A DNA stretch of 64,000 nucleotides from Shewanella sp. MR-4 (GCF_000014685.1 NC_008321.1:3097001-3161000); one strand, 5' to 3'; positions 26,612 to 37,870 are shown, counted from the stretch's first letter. The notes: a model not told the origin generated them from the letters alone. Numbers and translations are program-made.

Positions 26612-28554
26612 CCATGTAATAATTTCGCTTCCGCTTTTTCTAATCTTCTTGGCTTACCCACAATCAGCAATATATCCCCTGCACGAAATATCCAATCCGA
26701 TGCGGGATGTTCAATTTCCTGACCGCTACGTCGAATTGCCCTCAACTCTACCCTTAACAGTTCCCAATCGATATCCGCCACTTGCTTACCCACTGCATCG
26801 GCACCGCGGTGTAACAACACGGCGTGCAGCGACTCTAAGGTAAAGTCGGTTTCGGTTCCCGAAAAGAAACCGTGTAAAAATTGGTAATGATTGCGCCGCT
26901 CAGACTCTAGCCGCTTTAGGATCCGCGCCAGCGGCACACCACATTGATGCAGCACCTGCGAGACCAACATCAAACTGCCCTCTAATGATTCGGGGATCAC
27001 CTGATTCGCCCCCGCTTTTTGCAGCATATCTAACTCGCTATCATCACGGGTCCTGACCAAGATTTTAGCGTCGGGTGCCAACTGCTTACACAGGGGTAAA
27101 GCTTCTTCTAAACTGCGGGTCTCACAGAAGGTGATAACGATCATTTTGGCATGTTTAATCCCCACCTGTTTGAGGATCGCCCGCTTGCACACATCGCCAA
27201 AATAAATCGGCTCTCCCGCGCGGCGCGCCTCAGACACCCTAGTGGGGTCAAGATCGAGCACTAAATAGGGCACGGCTTCTGTCTTTAAAAACCGAGCTAT
27301 GGTTTGCCCAACGCGGCCGTAACCTAAAATCAGCACCAGATCATGATCATCGGTAACAATCGGCACCACTTCATCCACATGCCCAGACTGGCGGATCCCC
27401 AATAGCCACTTGGCAATGTCCACACTGTGGCGCACCAACCAAGGGGCAATACTCATAGACAATACCGCAACCATCACCAACATAGTGCTGGTCTCGTTAC
27501 TCAATAGTCCATAACTCACGGCAAGGGCTAACACCACAAAACTGAATTCACCGACCTGCGCCAGACTCAAGGCCGTGCTGATGGCAATCCGGAAAGGCTC
27601 TCCGACCAATCGCAATAAGCCATGGATAATCAGTGCCTTGCCAACGACTACCGCCAGCAGAATAAGTAAAATCTGCCACCAAAATTGAATAACGAGTGCG
27701 AAATCCAGCATCATGCCGATGGAGATAAAAAACAGCCCCATGAGTAAATCGCGAAACGGCCGAATATCCGCCTCAAGCTGGCGGCGGTACTGGCTCTCGC
27801 CAAGTAGCATTCCTGCCATAAAGGCCCCTAGCGCCATAGACAAGCCTAACCACTGAGTAAAAGCCCCCGTAACTAAAGCCACCACCAGCGTCGAGAGTAC
27901 AAAGAGTTCATTTGAGCGCGATCTTGCCACCTCATCAAATAGCCGAGGTAAGGCCCATTTGCCTAAGGCCATCAATAAGAAAAAAGCCAGAATCCCCTTT
28001 AGCAGCGCCAAGGCGATTGCCGCTAGCATTAAGGGTTCGTCATTCTGCCCGAGTAATGGCAGTAAGATCAGCAGAGGTACAACGGCTAAATCCTGAAATA
28101 ACAACACACTGACCGACAACTCGCCATGACGGCGCCTTAGCCAGCCCTGCTCATTGAGCAGTTTCAGCACTATGGCCGTGGAGGAAAGTGCAATCGCCGC
28201 GCCGATAACCAGAGATTCAATCCAATTCTGGCCACAAGCCAACGCAACCAACATAGTCAACACTGTGGTCACTAGCACCTGCGCGCTGCCTAACCCAAAT
28301 ACGGTTCTGCGCATCGCCCACAGGCGAGGCACCGAAAACTCGAGTCCTAAGGTAAACATCAACAGCACGACCCCAAGCTCGGCGACAGACTGCATTTGTT
28401 GCTGGGTAAACCAGTGAAAACCGCTCGGACCACTGAGCACACCCGTCAATAAATACGCCAAAATTGCTGGCAAACCGATACGTCGTAGCAACGCAATCGC
28501 GATGATCGCAATCACCAGCATCAGCAGTATTTGGATCAAGAAACCATGCTCCAT
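26608..28554 (-). CDS. Kef-type potassium/proton antiporter, CPA2 family
   Basis: The 648-residue protein has an N-terminal sodium/proton exchanger domain of about 12 membrane helices (roughly 5-380), a TrkA-N Rossmann domain (LILGYGRVGQTIARFLK) and a C-terminal TrkA-C domain (LRAIRRSGQEIEHPASDWIFRAGDILLIVG). This is the KefB/KefC layout. The stop codon TAG lies in the terminal CTAG of the MITE-like element, so the native end may have been altered by insertion. The TrkA-C domain is nonetheless complete. I prefer the ATG at 28554 over the in-frame TTG at 28575, with AGGAG upstream. No kefF/kefG ancillary gene is adjacent. Confidence 0.88.
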   Translation of the reverse strand: MEHGFLIQILLMLVIAIIAIALLRRIGLPAILAYLLTGVLSGPSGFHWFTQQQMQSVAELGVVLLMFTLGLEFSVPRLWAMRRTVFGLGSAQVLVTTVLTMLVALACGQNWIESLVIGAAIALSSTAIVLKLLNEQGWLRRRHGELSVSVLLFQDLAVVPLLILLPLLGQNDEPLMLAAIALALLKGILAFFLLMALGKWALPRLFDEVARSRSNELFVLSTLVVALVTGAFTQWLGLSMALGAFMAGMLLGESQYRRQLEADIRPFRDLLMGLFFISIGMMLDFALVIQFWWQILLILLAVVVGKALIIHGLLRLVGEPFRIAISTALSLAQVGEFSFVVLALAVSYGLLSNETSTMLVMVAVLSMSIAPWLVRHSVDIAKWLLGIRQSGHVDEVVPIVTDDHDLVLILGYGRVGQTIARFLKTEAVPYLVLDLDPTRVSEARRAGEPIYFGDVCKRAILKQVGIKHAKMIVITFCETRSLEEALPLCKQLAPDAKILVRTRDDSELDMLQKAGANQVIPESLEGSLMLVSQVLHQCGVPLARILKRLESERRNHYQFLHGFFSGTETDFTLESLHAVLLHRGADAVGKQVADIDWELLRVELRAIRRSGQEIEHPASDWIFRAGDILLIVGKPRRLEKAEAKLLHG

Positions 28555-28723
28555 CGGTGAGGTAACTCCTGTCAAATTACTGGCGTGTCAAAAAATGGGA
28601 ATGCGCTTTAAGCTTAACTGAGTGACATACAAAGACAAATTTTATTAATAAACAACACGGCACATATATTGCTTAACTAAGGTTATAGTTTTTATCGCCA
28701 TTTCATTTGCTGGGGTAAACATA

Positions 28724-29614
28724 ATGGACTTTGGCTTAGCGACAACCTTGTATCCAGACGATTATAACTACCAAACAGAGGCATATAGTCCAGCATCCAC
28801 GCCACTGGATTTAGTTCAAGTGATCCAGCAACTTCACGCTAGCTTAGATCCGCGGACAGTCTTTGCCTGCTACGGCAAAGTGCTGGGGCAACATTTGCCT
28901 ATTCAAGGAGTACGCCTGCAAGCAGAGCAATATAAATTAAGCTGGGGCAAACGCTATGGGATCAGTCTTAAACGGCAGCTCATTTGCAGTGGCACTCCAC
29001 TCACTCTGCAGTATCAACTACTGACGCCGCTGACGCCATCACAAACACTCATCTTGCAAGAGATTGAGCCCTTGTTGCTACAGCCATTATTAAATGCCAT
29101 GCAATATCAAGAAATGTCGATGCAGGCAATGTTCGATTCCCTAACGGGTTTAGGCAATCGTCACTATTACAGCCAAAGCTTGAAAAACGCAGTCGCCAGA
29201 GCCCACAGAAAACAAGGCGCCGTTTCGCTTATCGTATTGGATTTAGACAATTTTAAGCAACTTAACGATAAATATGGCCACAAATGCGGTGATTATATTT
29301 TGAAGGAATTCGGTGAGATTATCCGCAGCAGTATACGCAGTACGGATCAAGCCTTCCGCATTGGTGGCGACGAGTTTGTGGTAATAGTGCAAGGTAACAT
29401 TCATGCGGCAGGATTACTGTGCGAGCGTATTGTCACGGCGACCAATACCCATGCGAGCTTCCATCAATTTGGCGTCAGCAGCAGTCTCGGGGCGGCTGAG
29501 GCGAGCGACACCATGGAAGCCGAACAACTCTATGAGCAAGCGGATAAAACCTTGTATCAAGCCAAAGCCTCTGGCCGTAATTGCTACAAGTTAAGCCCAA
29601 CCCAACTATCTTAA
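28724..29614 (+). CDS. GGDEF diguanylate cyclase
   Basis: The 296-residue protein has an N-terminal region of about 130 residues without a recognised domain or membrane segment, then a complete GGDEF domain (about 135-292). The active-site GGDEF is at 214-218. A canonical inhibitory RxxD (RSTD, 205-208) lies five residues before it, so the enzyme should make cyclic di-GMP and be feedback inhibited. DSLTGLGNR marks the domain start. It is divergent from the antiporter and convergent with tilS. Confidence 0.93.
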   Translation: MDFGLATTLYPDDYNYQTEAYSPASTPLDLVQVIQQLHASLDPRTVFACYGKVLGQHLPIQGVRLQAEQYKLSWGKRYGISLKRQLICSGTPLTLQYQLLTPLTPSQTLILQEIEPLLLQPLLNAMQYQEMSMQAMFDSLTGLGNRHYYSQSLKNAVARAHRKQGAVSLIVLDLDNFKQLNDKYGHKCGDYILKEFGEIIRSSIRSTDQAFRIGGDEFVVIVQGNIHAAGLLCERIVTATNTHASFHQFGVSSSLGAAEASDTMEAEQLYEQADKTLYQAKASGRNCYKLSPTQLS

Positions 29615-29664
29615 TCGAGCATGGATGCTATTCACTTGCGATAAAGCATGGCAAATAGACTTTG

Positions 29665-31062
29665 CTATCCGATTGCATGCCCATCAAACTTAAGCCCGAC
29701 ATCATCCCCTTGGGCACAAAATGGCTTTTCGACCCAAAGCCCCAGCACCATCACTAAACGCTCGTTATAGAACAAGAACCCCACATCGGCACGTAACCAT
29801 GGCGGCACAGCGCATTCTTGCCAGAGTTTTTTAAGCTCACGGCCCTTATCACGAAAATGCGGCTGACAGCGAAATTGCCCCGGCAACTGATAACGCAGGC
29901 TCACCACCTCATCCGCATTGGGTAAACGCAGCCGAGGGCCAGTTGTAGCCAAGGTAAATGGCGCAATCTTGTCTTCAACCATTGTTGATGCTTGAGTCAG
30001 TAAAGCCTGAATATCATGATGCAGTTTACGCGCTGTGATTCGCGGCGCGGCGGATACAGTGCTTACCGTATCCAGATAAAGCATCCCAGCGAAGCGGCGC
30101 AGCACACAGTCACCAATTTGGATCTGCACTTTGGCATCCTCTTTTGCTCCCATTAACTGCTGCAGAATTTGCTGCAGCTGCACATAGGAAGGCAATGCAA
30201 AGCCTTGGGATTCGATAAAACCCCGCAGCAGTAATCCTTGCCATTCGCTGGTTTGCGTAGAGAGCGCATCAAGCTTAAGCACGGTTTGCTGGGTAAAGGA
30301 CGCCTCGGTTAACAGCTTAGGTAAACGCTCACTCACCTCGGCATCCACTATGGCCTGCTGCTCGGCGCAGAGCTGGGCGCTGCGGCTTGCGGTAGTGGCA
30401 ATACTGGGCCAACGCGCTTTTAGGCGTGGGATAATCTCGAGGCGTAAAAAGTTACGATCGTATTTATCGTCTTGATTACTTTCATCTTCGATATGCACTA
30501 ACTGCCGCGTTTGAGCGAAAACTTCAATCTGCTCACGGCTAATATCGAGCAAGGGCCGAGCCTGCAAGCAAGTCCCCTTCTCGCCGAGAGAGAGCATTTG
30601 GATTTGCCCCATGGCGGCTAATCCTTTGGGGCCCTGACCGCGTTTGAGGGCGAGGAGAATCGTCTCGAGTTGATCGTCTTCATGGTGGGCGGTCAGCAGC
30701 ACATCCTGAGGCTTAAGGTGCTGTAATATCGCCTGATAACGCATTCTTCGCGCCTCGGCTTCAACACTCACTCTCGGCCCTAGGGTCAGTTGCACCCGCT
30801 CGACTGTGATAGGCAAACCGTAACTGGCGGCGCGAGTTTGGCAGTGCTTGGCCCAAGCATCGGCATTAGGGCTCAAGCCATGGTGCACATAAATCAATTG
30901 ATAATGTAACTCGGGGTGATGTTTGGCGAATTCACTCAAACCGTAGGCGAGCACTTCGGAATCGACGCCGCCACTGTAAGCGAGGACTAACTTGCTCCCC
31001 GTTTGCAGAGGTAAGCTCGCTAAAAATCGCGCTATATGGGCACAAAGATCCACCGCCACCAT
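29665..31062 (-). CDS. tilS: tRNA(Ile)-lysidine synthase
   Basis: TilS modifies C34 of the CAU-anticodon isoleucine tRNA to lysidine, which is essential for reading AUA. The 465-residue protein has the PP-loop SGGVDS near the N terminus, the TAHHEDDQLETILLALKRG signature and a C-terminal TilS domain. An ATG at 31062 is chosen; a GTG three codons upstream is possible. It directly follows dnaE; in E. coli accA and other genes lie between the two. Confidence 0.95.
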   Translation of the reverse strand: MVAVDLCAHIARFLASLPLQTGSKLVLAYSGGVDSEVLAYGLSEFAKHHPELHYQLIYVHHGLSPNADAWAKHCQTRAASYGLPITVERVQLTLGPRVSVEAEARRMRYQAILQHLKPQDVLLTAHHEDDQLETILLALKRGQGPKGLAAMGQIQMLSLGEKGTCLQARPLLDISREQIEVFAQTRQLVHIEDESNQDDKYDRNFLRLEIIPRLKARWPSIATTASRSAQLCAEQQAIVDAEVSERLPKLLTEASFTQQTVLKLDALSTQTSEWQGLLLRGFIESQGFALPSYVQLQQILQQLMGAKEDAKVQIQIGDCVLRRFAGMLYLDTVSTVSAAPRITARKLHHDIQALLTQASTMVEDKIAPFTLATTGPRLRLPNADEVVSLRYQLPGQFRCQPHFRDKGRELKKLWQECAVPPWLRADVGFLFYNERLVMVLGLWVEKPFCAQGDDVGLKFDGHAIG

Positions 31063-31141
31063 TGCTCTCACCCTATAAAATCCATCACTCGCAGATGCTC
31101 AATTATCCCTAGCTAACCCCAAGCCTTTGTCAGGTTATCGA

Positions 31142-34100
31142 TTAGGGGAACAAGATCCGCACCTTATTTGGCCCCAAGAGGCTCTCAAGGGCAAACACCA
31201 ATTCATCGCTGGGGTTGACTCGCCAATGTTCCGCCAACCTAAATTGGCCCTTGGCCTGCGCTTGACTGTAGTTAATCACCACGGGCACGGCACCGTTGCG
31301 CCACGGGCTTATCGATTGCTCGATACTTTCGAGCACGCTTGGATTTAACTGCGATGCGTCTAAATCGATTTCTAAGGCGCTGGCAAAGTGGCTGCGCGCC
31401 TCGCTGATATCGATAATATTGCGCGCCGTCATGCGGTTGCCACCGGCAAAATCATCGAAGCTGACTTCACCTTCGCAGATCAGGATCCTGTCCTTCTCGA
31501 GCAGATAGTTAAACTTCTCAAAGGCTTCGGTAAAGAGCATCACCTCGAGGCGCGCACTCTTGTCATCTAGCGTCAACAGGCCCATTTTCGAGCCACGTTT
31601 AGTGAGCATCACCCGGGTTGCAACCACAAGGCCTGCCGCCTTCACGGTTTTGCCGCGATCGGTTGGATGCACGTCCTTTAAGCGCCCAGAGGTGTAATGC
31701 TTAAGCTCTTTAAGATATTGATTAATCGGGTGACCGGTTAAATATAGACCTAAGGTCTCGCGCTCCCCTTCGAGCCAAATTTTATCGGGCCACGGAGTGC
31801 ATTCGACAAACTGTTGCTTACTGTCCTCAGGGTCGCTATTGAGCAGACCAAACATATCATGCTGGCCGATGGCCTCGGCCTTAGCATGCTGATCGGCGGC
31901 GCTTATCGCCTCGGGCAAGGTGGCCATCATAGAGGCGCGGTGCGGCCCAAGTGCATCTAAGGCGCCAGCACAGATAAGCTTTTCAATCACCCGCTTGTTG
32001 AGTTTTTTAAGATCGATACGGGCGCAAAAGTCGAATAAATCTTTAAAGGGGCCGTCCTTACGCGCCTCAAGAATGGACTCAACCGGCCCCTCACCCACAC
32101 CTTTGATGGCACCGATGCCGTAAACGATGCGTAGATCGTCATCGACGGTAAACTTAAACAGACCTTTGTTCACATCCGGCGGAATAATGGTGAGTCCCAT
32201 GCGCTCACATTCATCCACTAGGGTGACGATTTTGTCTGTGTTGTCCATATCGGCAGACATTACCGCCGCCATAAACTGCGACGGGAAGTGAGTCTTGAGC
32301 CACAGGGTTTGATAGGACACGAGCGCGTACGCAGCGGAGTGGGATTTGTTAAAGCCGTAGCCCGCAAACTTTTCCACTAAGTCGAAGATCTTCATCGCCA
32401 ACTCGCCGTCGACGCCGTTCTTAATCGCCCCTTCTTTAAAGGTACCGCGCTGTTTGGCCATCTCCTCAGGCTTTTTCTTACCCATAGCGCGGCGCAGCAT
32501 GTCCGCGCCACCTAAGGTATAACCCGATAGCACCTGCGCAATCTGCATCACCTGCTCTTGGTACAAAATAATGCCGTAGGTGGGCGACAACAGCTCCTTC
32601 AAGGATTCATGCTGGTATTGAGAATCAGGGTAAGACACCTCTTCACGACCATGCTTACGCTCGATAAAGTTATCCACCATGCCCGATTGCAGAGGCCCCG
32701 GGCGGAACAGTGCCACGAGTGCGATCATATCTTCGAAGCAGTCAGGTTGCAGACGCTTAATCAAATCCTTCATACCACGAGATTCGAGCTGGAATACCGC
32801 GGTGGTTTCGTAGCGTTGCAGCAAGCGGAACGAAGCTGGGTCGTCTAGGGGAATCGCCTCAATCCGCACCGGTGGACGGCCATTTTTAACCTCCACCTTG
32901 TTGATCATCTCCAGCGCCCAGTCGACGATGGTCAGGGTTCTTAACCCTAAGAAGTCGAATTTGACTAAGCCGGCGGTTTCCACGTCGTTCTTATCAAACT
33001 GGGTTACCGGGTTTTTACCTTCGGCGTCGCAGTAAAGCGGCGAGAAGTCGGTGATCTTGGTGGGCGCAATAACCACGCCCCCTGCATGCTTACCGGCGTT
33101 ACGGGTCACCCCCTCGAGTTTACGGCACATGTCGATAAGATCTTTCACATCCTCATCGGCATCGTAGGACTCCTGCAGCGCAGGCTCCACTTCAAAGGCC
33201 TTGGCGAGTGTCATGCCTGGCTCTGGCGGAATAAGCTTAGAAATGCGGTCCACAAAGCCATAGGGATGGCCGAGCACACGACCCACGTCGCGGATAACCG
33301 CCTTGGCCGCCATGGTACCGAAGGTAATGATCTGCGATACCGCCTCACGGCCGTAGAGCTCGGCCACGTGGTCAATGACCTCATCACGCCTATCCATACA
33401 GAAGTCGACGTCGAAGTCGGGCATAGATACCCGCTCTGGGTTGAGGAATCGTTCGAACAGCAGGTCGAATTCTAAGGGGTCTAAGTCGGTAATCTTAAGG
33501 GCATAGGCCACAAGGGAACCCGCGCCCGAACCACGACCGGGACCAACGGGAATGCCGTTATCCTTACCCCACTGAATAAACTCCATCACGATAAGGAAGT
33601 AACCGGGGAAGCCCATCTGGTTGATAACTTTTAGCTCCACATCGAGACGCTCGTCATATTCGCCGCGGCGCTCGGCGCGCACTTGTGGATCGGGGAATAA
33701 GAACTCTAAGCGTTCTTCGAGCCCCTTCTTAGAGCAATCAACCAGATAATCCTCAATCGACATATCGCCAGTGGGGAAGTTCGGTAAGAAGTATTCGTAT
33801 AAGCGAATGGTAACGTTGCAGCGTTTGGCAATTTCAACGGTATTTTCGAGCGCGGCGGGAATGTCGGCAAATAGCTCGCACATTTCCTCTTCGCTGCGAA
33901 GATATTGCTGCTCACTGTATTTTTTAGGACGACGGGGATCGGCAAGCGTAAAACCATCGTGAATCGCAACGCGGATCTCATGGGCCTCGAAGTCTTCGGG
34001 TTTTAAAAATACCACCTGATTGGTGGCGACCACGGGAATGCCCTTTTCCTGCGCGAGCCCCACCGCCATATGCAGGTAACGTTCCTCATCGGTGCGCCCC

Positions 34101-34618
34101 GTGCGCAATAATTCGAGGTAATAACGCCCTTCAAAATGTTGCTGATAAAACTCGCATAAGGACTCGACTTGAGTATTGTTGCCCTTAAGCAGCGCCTTAC
34201 CCACGTCCCCTTCTTTCCCACCAGACAGCAATAAAATGCCTTCGTTGTAGGTGACAAGCCACTCTTGGTCAATCACCACCCGCCCAGCCACATGGCCCCG
34301 TAGATAGGCTTGGCTGATGATTTGGGTGAGATTTTGATAGCCATCATTATTCATCGCAATAATGGTTAAGGCACAAAACTCGTCATCAAACCCCGGCACT
34401 TGCATCCAAAAGTCCGCGCCAATAATCGGCTTAATCCCCGCACCATGGCAACCACCATAAAACTTGACCAGACCGCAGAGGTTGTTTTGATCCGTTAAGG
34501 CCACCGCAGCCATACCCTTAGCCTCAACTTGGGCGAGGATGGGTTTGACCTTAGCCACACCATCGGACATAGAGAAGTCACTGTGGACACGAAGATGCAC
34601 AAAACGAGGATCGGACAT
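31142..34618 (-). CDS. dnaE: DNA polymerase III alpha subunit
   Basis: This is the replicative polymerase, 1158 residues. Visible parts are the N-terminal PHP domain (FVHLRVHSDFSMSDG), the catalytic palm with PDFDVDFCMDRRDEVI, the fingers and HhH regions, and the OB-fold (KTVKAAGLVVATRVMLTKRGSKMG). The frame opens at 34651, but the ATG at 34618 gives the family N terminus MSDPRFVHL. It lies at the end of the lpxD-fabZ-lpxA-lpxB-rnhB chain, as in many gammaproteobacteria. Confidence 0.97.
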   Translation of the reverse strand: MSDPRFVHLRVHSDFSMSDGVAKVKPILAQVEAKGMAAVALTDQNNLCGLVKFYGGCHGAGIKPIIGADFWMQVPGFDDEFCALTIIAMNNDGYQNLTQIISQAYLRGHVAGRVVIDQEWLVTYNEGILLLSGGKEGDVGKALLKGNNTQVESLCEFYQQHFEGRYYLELLRTGRTDEERYLHMAVGLAQEKGIPVVATNQVVFLKPEDFEAHEIRVAIHDGFTLADPRRPKKYSEQQYLRSEEEMCELFADIPAALENTVEIAKRCNVTIRLYEYFLPNFPTGDMSIEDYLVDCSKKGLEERLEFLFPDPQVRAERRGEYDERLDVELKVINQMGFPGYFLIVMEFIQWGKDNGIPVGPGRGSGAGSLVAYALKITDLDPLEFDLLFERFLNPERVSMPDFDVDFCMDRRDEVIDHVAELYGREAVSQIITFGTMAAKAVIRDVGRVLGHPYGFVDRISKLIPPEPGMTLAKAFEVEPALQESYDADEDVKDLIDMCRKLEGVTRNAGKHAGGVVIAPTKITDFSPLYCDAEGKNPVTQFDKNDVETAGLVKFDFLGLRTLTIVDWALEMINKVEVKNGRPPVRIEAIPLDDPASFRLLQRYETTAVFQLESRGMKDLIKRLQPDCFEDMIALVALFRPGPLQSGMVDNFIERKHGREEVSYPDSQYQHESLKELLSPTYGIILYQEQVMQIAQVLSGYTLGGADMLRRAMGKKKPEEMAKQRGTFKEGAIKNGVDGELAMKIFDLVEKFAGYGFNKSHSAAYALVSYQTLWLKTHFPSQFMAAVMSADMDNTDKIVTLVDECERMGLTIIPPDVNKGLFKFTVDDDLRIVYGIGAIKGVGEGPVESILEARKDGPFKDLFDFCARIDLKKLNKRVIEKLICAGALDALGPHRASMMATLPEAISAADQHAKAEAIGQHDMFGLLNSDPEDSKQQFVECTPWPDKIWLEGERETLGLYLTGHPINQYLKELKHYTSGRLKDVHPTDRGKTVKAAGLVVATRVMLTKRGSKMGLLTLDDKSARLEVMLFTEAFEKFNYLLEKDRILICEGEVSFDDFAGGNRMTARNIIDISEARSHFASALEIDLDASQLNPSVLESIEQSISPWRNGAVPVVINYSQAQAKGQFRLAEHWRVNPSDELVFALESLLGPNKVRILFP

Positions 34619-34735
34619 AATTAGAATTATCTTTGAATAGCAGGTTAACAATCACTAAAAAAGCAGACTAGCAAAGTCACAGCCCTGGGGCTAGTGACTT
34701 CGCTCTCAAGCTGAAATGAAAACACCCAATCGGTG

Positions 34736-35365
34736 TTAACGCTCCAGTAATGCCTTGACGGGTTTGAAACTTTTACGATATTGGTCGAACACGCCGTGCT
34801 CGGCGATGGCATCAAAATGCGCCTTAGTCGGATAGCCCTTATGCTTAGCAAATCCATACTGGGGATAAGCTGCATCGAGAGCATCCATCTCCCGGTCTCG
34901 GGTGACTTTAGCAATAATCGACGCAGCACTGATACTCGCAATCAGGCCATCACCTTTGACTATGCTATGACTGGTCAAAGACAGCCCTTGGTGCGTAAAC
35001 GCCGGACTGCGATTACCATCGACTAAAACTAACTCGGGCGTACGAGCAAGCCCTGCAACCGCGCGCTGCATCGCCAGCATAGTGGCATGGAGGATATTCA
35101 GCTCATCGATTTCCGAAGGTGTTGCCCGCCCCACATGATAGCTTAAGGCTTTTTCACAAATCTCATCGAACAAGGCCTCGCGGCGCTTCTCGGTAAGCTT
35201 TTTAGAGTCATTTAAGCCAGCAATGGGACGATTGGGATCGAGGATCACCGCAGCGGTGACCACATCACCCACCAGAGGGCCACGGCCGACTTCATCCACG
35301 CCCGCCACTAAACCTGCTGAGAAGATGGCCATATCGGCGTCGGTCAACGTCTTAAATACCGCCAT
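34736..35365 (-). CDS. rnhB: Ribonuclease HII
   Basis: It cleaves RNA in RNA-DNA hybrids, including single misincorporated ribonucleotides. The 209-residue protein has [17 protein letters not shown] with the first catalytic Asp-Glu pair, GLNDSKKL, and [24 protein letters not shown] with later acidic residues. Its start overlaps the lpxB stop by one base (TAATG), giving translational coupling. Confidence 0.96.
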
Positions 35366-36522
35366 TAGTTCACATCCTTAGCATCGACCAGTGCTAACAC
35401 CGCCTCAGCCGCTTTTTGGCTGGCATCGCAGCGCAGCATTTGGTGCAAACGCTCAAACTCAGCTTTGATTGGCGCAAAGTCGCGGTTCAGCTCAACGCCA
35501 ACCGCAGCGGCAATCTTCTCTGGCGTGCAATCATGCTGAATAAGCTCGGGCACCACGTCTCGCCCCGCTAAAAGATTCGGCAGGGAGAAACGGTTCACTT
35601 GCATCATGGTTTTCGCAATCTGATAGGTCAGCGGACTCACTCGATACGCCACCACCATTGGACGCTTGATCAGCATAGCTTCTAAGGTTGCCGTACCCGA
35701 CGCCAGTAAAATGCCATCGGCAGCAGCCATCACTTCGCGTGATTTGCCTTCCACCATGTGGATTTCCAGATCCGGCGCATGCGCTTTTAATGCCTGCTCA
35801 AACTGCTCACGGCGCTTTTGATTCACTAAAGGCGTCACAAAGCGAATATCGGGAAATTGCTGCTTGATAAGCAGCGCCGCCTTCACGAAAGGCTCGGCCA
35901 ATTGTTTTAATTCGCCGCCGCGTGAGCCGGGTAAAATCGCGAGGTATTCGGCATCAGGATCGAGCTCAAGCAACTGACGGGCGCTCGCCTTATCACTCTC
36001 TAACGGAATATCGTCAGCCAAGGTATGGCCGACAAAGGTACAAGGCACCTGATGCTTATCGTAAAAGGCCTTTTCAAAGGGTAATAACGACAGCACCATA
36101 TTGGTGGCCTTAGCGATTTTAAAAATACGCTTAGGACGCCATGCCCATACCGAAGGGCTCACGTAGTGAACGGTTTTAATCCCCTGCGCCTTTAACTTAA
36201 GCTCAAGACCGATATTAAAATCCGGTGCATCGATCCCGATAAAGCAATCGGGCTTAAGTTCGGTGATGGACTTAATCAGGGATGAGCGCACATGGAGTAA
36301 GCGTGGCAGGCGTGATAGCACTTCGACTATCCCCATCACGGCTAATTCCTCCATCGCGAACAGGGATTCGAAGCCTAGGGCTTCCATTCGAGGTCCACCA
36401 ATACCGACAAAACGGGCGTTGGGGTGTGTTTTTTGCAGTGCGGCCATTAAACCTGCACCTAAAATATCGCCGGAGAGTTCTCCGGCGACCATTGCAAACA
36501 CTAATTGAGATTTTTTGCTCAT
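35365..36522 (-). CDS. lpxB: Lipid-A-disaccharide synthase
   Basis: LpxB joins lipid X and UDP-2,3-diacylglucosamine to make the lipid A disaccharide, at the inner face of the cytoplasmic membrane. The 385-residue GT-B glycosyltransferase shows [14 protein letters not shown] at the N terminus, [12 protein letters not shown], and the C-terminal [20 protein letters not shown] nucleotide-sugar site. It lies 116 bases after lpxA and overlaps rnhB. Confidence 0.97.
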
Positions 36523-36638
36523 AAACCAATCATATCTGACAAGTGAATGGCACCGCAGCGCATCTCTGCCATGGCATTGTCTAAAGCAGAATATTACGAG
36601 CAGTGCCTATGAATGGCATAGTGTAGAGTCTAAGACTC

Positions 36639-37409
36639 TTAACGAATAATGCCGCGACCCGATGATTTAACAAACTCAATGAACGACTTAACTTGCTCAT
36701 CGTTCTGCGCATCTTCGGCAAGCGCTTCAATCGCTTCATCAACAGTTAAACTGCTGCGATATAAGGTTTTATAGGCACGACGTACCGCTAATTGGCTCTC
36801 CTTAGAGAAACCACGGCGCTTCATACCTTCGCTGTTTAAGCCACGAGGAATGGCAGGTTGTCCCGCCGCCATCACAAAGGGTGGCACATCCTGTAGCAAT
36901 AACGAGCAACCTGCGGTAAAGGCGTGGGCACCGATATGCACAAACTGGTGAACGCCAGTCATACCACCGAGAATCGCCCAGTCACCCACATGCACATGGC
37001 CTGCGATAGACGCATTGTTGGCCATAATCACGTTATTACCGACCACACAGTCATGGGCGATATGCACGTAGTTCATAAACAGGTTGTTAGAGCCGATACG
37101 GGTTTCGCTATTATCTTGAACCGTACCACGGTGAATGGTCACATGCTCGCGAATAATATTGTTATCGCCAATAATGAGTCGAGTCGGCTCGCCAGCATAT
37201 TTCTTGTCTTGGCATTCCTCACCCACAGAGGCGAATTGGAAAATACGGTTGCCTTTACCGATAATGGTTGGGCCCTTCACCACTACGTGGGAGCTTAACC
37301 AACAATCGTCGCCAATCTCGACACCCGCGCCCACATAACTCCATGGACCTATAGTGACGTTTTTACCAATTTTTGCATCGGGATGCACAAACGCTAATGT
37401 ATCTATCAC
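36639..37409 (-). CDS. lpxA: UDP-N-acetylglucosamine acyltransferase
   Basis: LpxA catalyses the first step of lipid A synthesis, acylating the 3-OH of UDP-GlcNAc from hydroxyacyl-ACP. The 256-residue protein is a left-handed beta-helix of hexapeptide repeats followed by a helical C-terminal part. The catalytic histidine segment is [13 protein letters not shown]. Its start overlaps the fabZ stop by four bases. Confidence 0.97.
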
Positions 37410-37870
37410 TGATTAATCTCTCTGCGGGCACACATGATTTCAGCGGAACAAACCACTTCACCATCCACTTTGGCCTCACCATAGAAAACGCCAATTCCGC
37501 GGCGCTCTTTAATCATTTTGACGTCAAAATGGATTTGATCGCCAGGCTCAACCACACGTCTAAAACGCGCGTTATCGATACCGGCAAAATAGTACAACAC
37601 ACCAGGAGGTGGTACATCGTCACTCATGGTCTTAAATGCGAGCAGACCAGTGGCCTGTGCCATAGCTTCTAAAATCAGCACGCCAGGCATCACAGGCTGA
37701 ACAGGGAAATGTCCCTGGAAAAAGGGTTCATTAATCGTCACGTTTTTAATCGCATGGAGACTCTCACCTGGGGTGTAATCCAAAACGCGATCGATTAATA
37801 AAAATGGATATCTATGGGGCAGATACTTAAGGATCTCCGTAATATCCATAGTGTTCATTTGATTTGACAC
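37406..37870 (-). CDS. fabZ: (3R)-hydroxyacyl-ACP dehydratase
   Basis: FabZ dehydrates beta-hydroxyacyl-ACP in fatty acid elongation and competes with LpxA and LpxD for hydroxymyristoyl-ACP, which explains its place between them. The 154-residue hot-dog protein has the active-site histidine in [13 protein letters not shown] and the catalytic glutamate in [14 protein letters not shown]. It overlaps lpxA by four bases. Confidence 0.97.

Noticed and set aside
26553..26843. 96-codon plus-strand frame crossing the MITE-like element and the Kef gene
   Set aside because: It is antisense to the well-supported antiporter and begins in the non-coding element.
33086..33475. 129-codon plus-strand frame inside dnaE
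   Set aside because: It is the reverse strand of highly conserved polymerase sequence; such long shadows are common there.
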